Part shown: piece by piece, positions 56,248 to 64,000 of the stretch
Layout: each line of letters begins with the position of its first letter
Numbering within the stretch: the first letter of the stretch is position 1
Origin: Anoplopoma fimbria
Lineage: Eukaryota > Chordata > Actinopteri > Perciformes > Anoplopomatidae
Assembly: GCF_027596085.1 (NCBI RefSeq)
Contig: NC_072460.1
Span: forward strand, 8,232,231 to 8,296,230
Reading direction: 5' to 3'
DNA length: 64,000 nucleotides
Notes under the pieces: generated by a model
The model's input: only the letters and a program-made list of their open reading frames with translations
Database searches by the model: none
Told to the model about the DNA's origin: nothing
Position numbers and translations under genes: made by a program

Positions 56248-57782
56248 GTGAGTGTTTGTCATCTGTCCTACGTGTCAGGCCATGTCTGCTATAAGTGTTC
56301 CCTTGCAACTGCTCTCACACACACACACACAATGGCGCGCAAAACCCCTAAGTTTATACACATTCACTCACACACCTTCATGTGCTAACGTCTGTATGTG
56401 TAAATGAGCAACAATGCTGTGTGTGTCCCTGTACATGCGTGTGTGTATGTGTTTAAAGATGTGTGTGTACATGCTGTAAAAAATGTCTCTCAGTGTCAAT
56501 ATGAGCAGCTTAAGTCCAAAAGAAGAGATGCTTTCACAGGATTCGCCATGTTTTTGCCACGAAATGTCACACACTGCTTCTTGTCAGTCACAACACATCT
56601 CAGGAAGTCGTTGGGGAAGAAAACAAGGCTCCAGATCTTTGCTTGTAATCATCAGATTCCTGTGTGAACAGCAGCACGACTCTCCATAATCCAGATTTAT
56701 AGCTAGGCTCCATACTAAAAACATGGGGTTTCAGTAGACAGACGTTGTGGATATAAAAATGTGTTATTCTCACCCCAGCTCTTATATTGAAGCCTTATAT
56801 TGAAGCCAAGTTAGGGACACCTTAAAAGTGCATACAGAATTGACAAGAGGGAGTTGGAGATTTCTGTTAAACTCTCAACTTGGTTTACATCTGGACATCC
56901 TCCCATTCTCACGCCTCCGCCCCGGCGACAGTTAAGCTGGAGGAATCATGTGTTCTGGTTGTCTCTCTGGTCCGTTCTCATGAACCTGGAGGAAATGTCT
57001 TCATATTTGGCACAAACGTCCACCTGTGTTCACAGATGAGCTGCAGTCAACTGAAACAAATTCCTCAGTATGTGAACCAAGTTCTGTTTTTGAGTAGCAT
57101 CTCTAACGTGTCTCCTGGCTACCAACAGATGAAAGATAGAAATCTAAGTTGAAACAACCTAAAGCTCTTCCTACCTCCAACTATGTTACTATGTAACCGG
57201 GCTGGATGCAGGAAGAACAGTAGATTTTGGAGCAGGAGAACGCAGGAATTTATTGCTTCCATTGACTATAACACACATTGGAAATAAAAGGTGGCAAATT
57301 TTCCCTCTAAGTGTTTTCCAAATTTATACTCAGATTAGACCACAACTCATGCTTTATCTGATTAATTAAGGTACATTGTTTGAGCATTATGCTGCTTTAC
57401 GAGCAGCTACACTCACACATATATTCATAAGGAGATAATAATGGTTGTAGAAAGCAATTTAACACAGAAAATGAAGCAGTGAAGATGATTTCTAACCATC
57501 TCTGCTATAATCCAAACACTGATATTAATGCAAAAATAAACATGGTATGCATGTTCATGTTTGTGTACATACATGCATGTGAAGTAAGTGTGCGGGATAA
57601 TGTGAGTACTTTTCAATATGTGTTTGTGTACATGTACATAGTGATACACGTGTGTCCTTCTTTGTGTGTTTGTGTGTGTACCAGTGTTTGTTTGAGTGTT
57701 AAGAGGAGAGACAGCAGAGAAACAGTTCAGGAAGGCGTCCAGTCTCTCCAACTGCATGATGAAAGACAGAGAAATGGAGATG

Positions 57783-57872
<90 letters not shown>

Positions 57873-58338
57873 TTATAAACCTTGTGTGCATTTCCTATGC
57901 TCTTAGTGTATTTTGACACCGGCGGTCTTTCTGACGTGTGATTAATGCATGTGATATTGGAGCCCAAACTCAATTCTCCAGGATCATATTGTTTTCTCAT
58001 TTGCTCCAAATGAAAATAGGATATATTTCTCCAAACTCACTCTATCGCTCAACTCCCGATCGATGCCTGCAGCCAGCTGAGAGCCATGTGTGTGTGTTGT
58101 TTGTGAGCAGCGCTTGATTTATGTTTTGAAGGCAATTACTATAAGTTGTCCCTGAAAGAAGTGCTGTTTTTCTACTGATGAAGGCAGTTTTCCCTTTTAA
58201 TTTCATTTTGCCAATTATGATAACTAAAGTGCAACAATTAATCTTGTTTTATTGCTGAAGTCTGCATATATTTTTTTCTGAACAGCGCAACGCAATTTGG
58301 CTGATCTAGGTTTACTTTCAGTGTATGCTTTTGTGTTG

Positions 58339-58427
<89 letters not shown>

Positions 58428-58920
58428 GTGTGATTGTGTATGCTATTTTACAGTATGGCTGGGTTGCACCAACAAGGATTCATGATTAAATGATTATGAA
58501 TGGTTTAACTTTAAATCTTGTTGCCACAAACTTTAAAACTATCTTAAAATAACGTCACTTTAGTTTTAACCCTCGATTACATTTAATTATTTTTAACAAC
58601 AACATTTATTCATTTATGTATTTTAAATTTGGATAGTAAGCATCATTTTGATTAATCTCTATTTGATTTTGGTTTAAACTTGGATTTACTAAACAGATAT
58701 TCATTTTCAATGCTGCAACAGAGCTCTGCTTAATTTGAAATCTGGATTTACTCATTGTAAACCTATCTTTGCTAAACCCTGATAAGAAGTAATCCTAGAT
58801 TACATTAACCCTTGATGCTACAACCCAGCCTATGTTTGTGCAGGCCAGCACTTACACCGCTGTTTGTTTCCTGCTCACTCTTGTGAACTTGTGTTTGTAT
58901 GTGTTTATGTATGCATGCAG

Positions 58921-58965
<45 letters not shown>

Positions 58966-61900
58966 CTCATGAGTGTGTAGGTGTTTTCTTTTTCTTCTCC
59001 TGATCATGCAGTCAGCCGTGTGTAAACCTCTATGAGGAGGCCTCATGGGATTCGTATGCATTTGTGATTTATTGATCTGAGTTTCTTTTAGCAGCACAGC
59101 TTTCTGAGCAGTCATTCACCTTTGTTCTCCCTCCCTGTGTCTTTCTTCTCCTCCCCCATCTCTCTCTCCCCATCTCCCCTCAGTTCCTATTGAGCTTGTA
59201 GGACAAGAGCTGAGGTAAGGAAACACCTTCATCTTTGTGCAAATCCCTTTCATAAAGTTCTTTTATGTGCACCGTAGAGCACCCCCCGGCACTTGTGGAC
59301 TCACGATCAGTGCTTCTTTAGATGATGTAGTGTGTATATATAAAAAAATATATATTATTTTATTTCTCATTGTCTGCACTTCTCAGCTAGTGGTCAGTGC
59401 CTCCAACAGGCTACTATTGATTTCTCACAGCCCTTTTGCCATTTCCTGCTATGAACACATACAGTAAAGAATGAAAGGGGCGTAAGATCTTTTTTGCGCT
59501 CAGATGGAACGGATGGTGAAGGCAGATGATTCTGTTTGTCCTCTCCCTACCGGGGCGACAACTTTCAGGGCCTCAACGGTCATGAGAGCCATTGTCCTCC
59601 TTCCTCTGCCCCGTTCTAAATGATTTTATTTTATCCTCTCTCATTTTGTCACACTTCACCTCCGAGCATTGATCTGAGCTCAGCACTCCCAAAAAGAAAA
59701 GCCTTTTGATTTCTGGATTAAGAAAAAAAACAGTAGGGAGGCCAGAGAGCGCTTCATTTAAAATACAAATGCAGCAATTTTTAATATGTGAAATTAATAT
59801 TAAGGATAATTGGAGTAATAAAGGGCAATTGCTGGGGGGAAGTTAATGAGAATTGAAATGAGCTGTCCTGAGGGGTCATGGCAACCTGAATCAGAGGAGA
59901 GAGAGAGACCTGATGATGACGACTGGTGAGGAGAGCAGAGCAGGGGAAATTACAGCAGGTCTCGACTGATCCTTATCGCTCATAGTAACAGGATATAGGC
60001 CAGACTTGATGTACGGCATACAATATTATGTTCTCCACGGCTTCATGCCACCTGCATTCATGCATTATGTGTGTCTGCTGGGTGGTCGGGGGGGGGGCAT
60101 GTGTGTGCTCAGTTTGTATGTCTTTGCTTTGTTTTCATGATTTGCTTTGTTTATTGCCTGTGGTTATCATTGCCTGTGCATAGGGACTAAAATGCACCGT
60201 GCCTTAAACATATCTCTAACCTCCATCCATCCCATCCAGCTGCCCCACCCCTGGATGCAATGGCTCTGGCCATATCAGTGGGAGATACTCACGACACAGA
60301 AGGTAGGGCAGATTAAAAACCCACCCTCTGTCTGTCCTTCCTCTCTGTCTCTCTGTCCTCCTTGTCCTCTCTGCCACCACAGCATCTGCTTTGTGGAAAA
60401 AAACAAACGTGCGTTAGATGATAAGAGCGATACTGCTCTCATGTCTGTACGCTTATTATGAAGCTACAGCCAGCAGATAGTTAGCATAGCTCAGCATTAA
60501 CATTGACTGTCCGTCTCTGTCCAAAGGTAACATAATCCACACACAGACAAAAACAACTCTTTGTTTGGTACCGGACTAGTTCTTGTCCAGGCAAGAGGAT
60601 TTCCCTGGCTTTCCTCACAACATCACTCACAGTTACGGCAAGACTTCATGAAGTCACTGACGAGCTAGCTGCTCCACGTTTCCAGTCTTGATGTTCAGAT
60701 AAAATAGAGTCAATCGCAAGTCATTTAAATTCAAATCAAGACTGAGACCAATGGAAAACAGTTTGAATTCCCGTGTTTAGTTATTAAATTCACAAATAAG
60801 CAAAAACAAAACAAAATCATTAATTTACAAGAAAAAGGGCAAAAATCAGCAGGAAAACATAAAATATGAAGGACTTTGTGTTGCAGAAATATATATATAT
60901 TTTCTGCTTTATTCTGTTATTCATCTTTGGACCACTGAAGTTTATACTGTGACAGGGGACTAGTTTCTTTTGCAAAAAATAAACCAGTCGTAAGGGTATA
61001 ATTCACATTTTTTAGAGTTTGAGATTAGACTATTAGAGAATAGCTGTTTTTGAGATTGCACAGAAACTCCCAGAGCCTCTAAATCTAAACCTGAGTAATA
61101 AAGTTTTCAGTGGACAGCAGTGAGACGTGATATCTTCTGGTTTCATTGGAGCGTAATTCTCCCTCCCTCCTCGTCCGTGTCGCTCGCCCTCAGAGACCTT
61201 GTGAGACTCGGGGCAGCTCACTGGCTTGTGACTCCTCTTTATTGAGGGGCAGATATTAGCTGTTTACATGTGTATTCGTTCAGCAAGCAATTTCAGATGC
61301 ACTTTGTTTATAGATCGTCCTCCAATCTTCCTCGGCATCTCCCAGGTGAGAGTAAGAGGGAGTTTATTGGATTTCACCCTCCACTGCCTCGCCCGCCCGC
61401 CTCTCCATACAAGTTGTTCATTAAACGTTCCAGTCAATTGGCTGAGATCGCTTGTGATTTCTGAGTGAGCCAGCTTAGACCTGCCCCCCCCCCCCCCGCC
61501 ACATGTGTTTGCTCATACTGCATACTGTCTGCCAAAAACACCTCTTCATCCTTCTTCATGTCAAAACACACAAACACCCTCCGTCATGCTGCTTGAAGTC
61601 ACTCATGGACAAAATGAGGTGCATGAAGTTTTATTAGATGTTTTGGGGTGTTTGGGACTTCCTATTACAACCATCTTGGTATTCATGATCCTGTTCTCTC
61701 TGTTCTCCATTCTCCCTCCCTCCATTAGCATTCTGGGCTGCCCTATAGCCAGAAAGCGCCGTCTAGAGGAAGCCGAGGCCGAGCAGGAGCAGGACACAGA
61801 GAGGCCCGCCACCAAGAGGAAGCCCCAACCCCTGAAAATGGCCCTGGACGAGGGCTTCAGCGCAGAGAGCGACGCCAGCAGCGAGGCTGAAGGCGAGGGA

Positions 61901-64000
61901 GAGAAGGATGGAGAGACAGCAAGAGAGACCAAGGAGTTGGACGAGGAGGACGAGGAGGAGGAACAGAGGGAGGCAGCTGTAGAGGAGGTGACGGAGGAGA
62001 TGACAGAAGACCTGATACAGGATGGACAGAGAAATGGACTGGAGGAGGAGACGCAGATGGAGGAGGAAGAGGAGAGGGAAGAAGAAGTAGAGACATATCA
62101 TAAGGAGGAGAACACATTTGCTGCATATGAAGGTGAGCTTTTTCTACTTGAGACAAACCAGCTCATATTCACCACAGTCATCTTAGCTCTAAAATAATCT
62201 ACCTCTAAACTCAAGAGCTTTTCAACCAATCCTCTCTAAATCCTGAAAAATCATTCAACTATGAAAAATGACAAACTGGTTCCAGCTTTGAATATTTGCA
62301 GTTCAAACTTCATCATTTGGGCCTCTTGTGACATTGAGGGTTTTTTTTTCAACATTTTAGAGATAAACTGGATGATCATAAAAATAATCGAGGAAGCAGC
62401 AGGGACTGAGATATCCTGATGTTAAGTCTCTTGAATGTGTTAAGTGCCTAAAAGGTTGGATCCCACCGCGTCCCTCTTTAGATCCTCCCCGCTTCTGAAA
62501 GGCCCATCTCTTTTAACTCCAATTGCCCAGTTAGTAATGCAGACTTTCTGTTGAAACGTGAAGTCTGTAGCCTAAACCAAGATGCCCCTGATAACATCAC
62601 AATGACATCATCAGGGTATGTTTTTTTGTATTTTTTTGGGAAAGCTCCTCCTGAGATATACAACTGTTTTCACAAGCTGAGTGGTGCTCAGAAGTGCTAA
62701 ATTCCTTTTAGTGCTCCTTTAATCAGTGATAAAATTGTATTTGTAGTTCTTTGATGAAGGTTCTTTGATGAAGGTTTCCTTTGATTAACAATTAGGATAG
62801 AGTTTAATCCCAACCTTTATTTTGTATGACTTAACATAATCTTTTTCATTTGTGAAACCTTTTGTTGTGTGGGCGCTGCCTGAGAGTCTCCATCCAGTTC
62901 CAGAAATCCTCGAGCGACATCACATGCGATGTAGTTAGCATTAAGGGAGTGTGCAATAACATAGCAAGGGTTTTTTCCCTGATAATGCTACATTGTGAAC
63001 ACCAAATCTGTGTTCGCTGTTAGCAGCTAGCTTGGCTAAATAACGGAGCTAACGGCTAAAATATGGAGGCTAACGTATGTGAAAGGAGTCTATGGCCTAG
63101 TTTTTAGCAAGTAATATTTAAAACAGCTGCATAAAATATTATAAGGTATAATATTAGGTGAGGTGCCATTCCTCCTATTGACCACTAGGGGTCTTAGGAG
63201 TCAAAGACTTTCTGCTTCTACAATCTACACACTCTGTCACAGCAGGTGTTTTTATTTCTCAGTGAATGACTTAGCAGGCAGGGATGCCAGTGAAGACATT
63301 GCTGACAATAGCATTAGCTGACTGCATGACTCACATTTTCCTCCGTGTCATCGCTCTGACCTCTTCATCTGCTTTCACAGAGGAGGAGTGTGTGATCATC
63401 GAGCCTGAGCCTGGAGCAGCGCCGCCTGCAACCGAGGAGTGCCAGTCGCCCTCTCAGAGTGCAGAGGAGGTGGCCAACTCTCTCCTCCACCTCGGCCGCA
63501 TCCCCGACAACAATGCTCCGACTGTGGCCATTCAGCAGCCTGTTGCCGTGGAGACTGAGGAGGATGTCACTGTGGCAGCCGAACGGGGGGAAGAAGTAAA
63601 GGACGAGCAGGAGGGGGGCATGACTGAGGGGGAAGAGGAAGAGGAGGAGGAGGTGTCACGCGGGGTTCAAGCATCAGAAGAGGCATCTGTTCTGCAGAAG
63701 GAGGCATTTGAAGTGGAGGAAGAGGAGTTGGAGGAGGAGGTAGAAGATGAGAAAGGAGAGTGCCCAGACAGGAGCCACCATGTGATCCAGAAGAACCACC
63801 AATATGTTACCGAAGATGTCCGCCGTGAACTGATCAAACATGACAAGGAGGAGGAGGAGGAGGAGGAGGAAGAGATGGTAGCGCCAGCACAGCAAAGCCG
63901 GGGCACTCCAGTAGAAGATGAGGAAGAGGAGGAGGAGAAAGATGAAGACATGAACCACATTCTGCCCATTTCTGATGTGTCAACCGCCATCCACACCATC
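56193..64000 (+). CDS. myt1: myt1, 5' part of the coding region (5 exons, runs off the window)
   Basis: This spliced gene has exons 56193-56247, 59184-59214, 60240-60302, 61729-62132 and 63381-64000+. Together they give 391 codons with no stop, and the last codon ends exactly at 64000. The product is a nuclear CCHHC zinc-finger transcription factor of the MYT1/MYT1L/ST18 family, which acts in neural, oligodendrocyte and endocrine differentiation. Visible parts are a basic start KRTRTRSK (residues 8-15), finger 1 at residues 30-54, ARKRR (57-61), TKRKPQP, LKMALDEGF, a long Glu/Asp-rich region, and SLLHLGRI (218-225). LKMALDEGF and SLLHLGRI match MYT1 (LKLALDEGY, SLLNLGQI) better than MYT1L. 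The residues VPIE after the basic start resemble MYT1L, so a family-level call is safest, with MYT1 preferred. Human MYT1 is about 1,120 residues, so roughly two thirds of the protein, including most fingers and the C-terminal coiled coil, is missing here. Confidence 0.93.
57786..57871 (+). repeat. (CA)n microsatellite, 86 bp
   Basis: Perfect CA repeat in a myt1 intron. Confidence 0.99.
58342..58426 (+). repeat. (TG)n microsatellite, 85 bp
   Basis: Perfect TG repeat in a myt1 intron. Confidence 0.99.
58924..58963 (+). repeat. (TG)n microsatellite
   Basis: Perfect repeat of about 40 bp, 220 bp before the microexon. Confidence 0.98.
59184..59214 (+). CDS. myt1: myt1 31-nt microexon
   Basis: A 31-nt exon lies between CAG (59181-59183) and the donor GTAAGG (59215). 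With one base carried in and two carried out, it encodes VPIELVGQEL and the first two bases of Ser29, the linker just before the first zinc finger. A similar short linker (GPPETTAADL) occupies this position in human MYT1. Its length is not a multiple of three, so skipping it alone would shift the frame before finger 1. Confidence 0.9.
59680..60050. promoter_or_regulatory. Candidate conserved element in a myt1 intron
   Basis: High-complexity AT-rich block with homeodomain-type words (TTAATATGTGAAATTAATAT, TAATGAGAATTG) and GTCATGGCAACC, an RFX half-site-like word. It lies between the microexon and the finger-1 exon. Confidence 0.38.
60240..60302 (+). CDS. myt1: myt1 exon with most of CCHHC zinc finger 1
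   Basis: A 63-nt exon follows CAG at 60237-60239 and ends at the donor GTAGGG (60303). It encodes SCPTPGCNGSGHISGRYSRH then R and two bases of the next Ser. The core CPxPGCxGxGH is diagnostic of MYT1-family fingers. The zinc ligands here are Cys30, Cys35, His40 and His48; the last ligand, Cys54, comes from the next exon. The finger is thus split by an intron between its RHR and S residues. All ligands are intact. Confidence 0.95.
61729..62132 (+). CDS. myt1: myt1 exon: end of finger 1, nuclear localisation signals, first acidic region
   Basis: A 404-nt exon follows a strong pyrimidine tract and AG at 61727-61728, with donor GTGAGC at 62133. It begins S-ILGCPIARKRR, which supplies Cys54 to close the finger, then LEEAEAEQEQD, a TKRKPQP basic cluster and LKMALDEGF, followed by a Ser/Glu-rich stretch and runs of Glu/Asp. 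The open frame starts at an in-frame ATG at 61505, but the part before 61729 is intron: it contains the pyrimidine tract and breaks the zinc-finger alignment. Read-through beyond 62132 is likewise intron. Confidence 0.94.
62133..63380 (+). other. myt1 intron within the acidic region
   Basis: 1.2-kb intron from GTGAGC to CACAG. It holds a 14-bp tandem duplication TTCTTTGATGAAGG at 62747-62774. No exon seen. Confidence 0.85.
63381..64000 (+). CDS. myt1: myt1 exon: acidic domain, open at window end
   Basis: The exon starts after TTTCACAG (63373-63380) and stays open to 64000, at least 620 nt. Its first two bases complete Glu185. It encodes EEECVIIEPEP, then VANSLLHLGRIPDN (MYT1 has IATSLLNLGQIAEE here), then four Glu-rich blocks that carry long GAG/GAA codon runs, at about 63625-63651, 63713-63755, 63847-63875 and 63916-63945. 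The acidic stretch is typical of MYT1, and the repetitive codons make its length likely to vary between alleles. No donor site is called within the window. Confidence 0.93.

Larger units (their letters stand above)
56248..59183 (+). other. myt1 intron after the initiator exon
   Basis: 2.9-kb intron between GTGAGT and CAG. It contains GT/CA arrays at 57786-57871, 58342-58426 and 58924-58963. No further exon is recognised; 58015-58260 is complex but uncharacterised. Confidence 0.8.

Noticed and set aside
61505..61728. ATG at 61505 as the start of the coding frame that contains the acidic region
   Set aside because: The frame crosses a clear pyrimidine tract and AG, and the zinc-finger sequence is continuous only if the exon starts at 61729.
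63667..63999. Ser-rich minus-strand ORF
   Set aside because: It is the antisense shadow of the GAG-rich coding exon of myt1.

Overview
The window looks like vertebrate, most likely teleost fish, nuclear DNA. The one gene that can be recognised is the 5' part of a myelin transcription factor 1 gene (MYT1/NZF-2 family of CCHHC zinc-finger proteins) on the + strand. Five coding exons (56193-56247, 59184-59214, 60240-60302, 61729-62132 and 63381 to the window end) have consensus splice sites and consistent phases. Together they encode 391 residues: a basic N-terminus, one complete CCHHC finger (Cys30, Cys35, His40, His48, Cys54), basic clusters, and the start of the long Glu/Asp-rich domain. The other six or so fingers and the C-terminal coiled coil expected of the family lie beyond 64000. 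MYT1 is favoured over MYT1L by the block LKMALDEGF and by SLLHLGRI. The teleost a or b copy cannot be decided. The teleost call rests on short introns, very dense long AC/GT arrays and repeat families that I associate with teleosts.

Upstream of the initiator exon are candidate 5' exons: a CpG-rich first exon ending at 45688, an internal exon at 51123-51229, and a second CpG-rich promoter-like block at about 41765-42020. The 51123-51229 exon is open in the frame of the main ORF and ends in ATG, so splicing would create ATG-ATG at the junction. An ATG at 41994 followed by a weak donor at 42019 has the phase needed to encode a 44-residue N-terminal extension through this exon. Two short upstream ORFs lie in the other 5' exons. 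These points are inference and need RNA evidence.

Layout: 1-634 inverted-repeat element with a tRNA-like end; 635-18900 mostly non-coding DNA with four very long GT arrays and a TTCTC array; 18974-20484 a 1.5-kb CCTCCTGT-type minisatellite that produces long spurious ORFs; 20500-40000 non-coding DNA with dispersed repeats and many microsatellites; 40020-43390 a degenerate TTTAG-rich repeat field that brackets the CpG-rich block at 41.8-42.1 kb; 44-56 kb promoter, 5' exons and several complex non-repetitive stretches that could be regulatory; 56-64 kb the coding exons. No tRNA, rRNA, CRISPR or intact transposon gene was found. Almost all long ORFs outside the myt1 exons are products of simple repeats.
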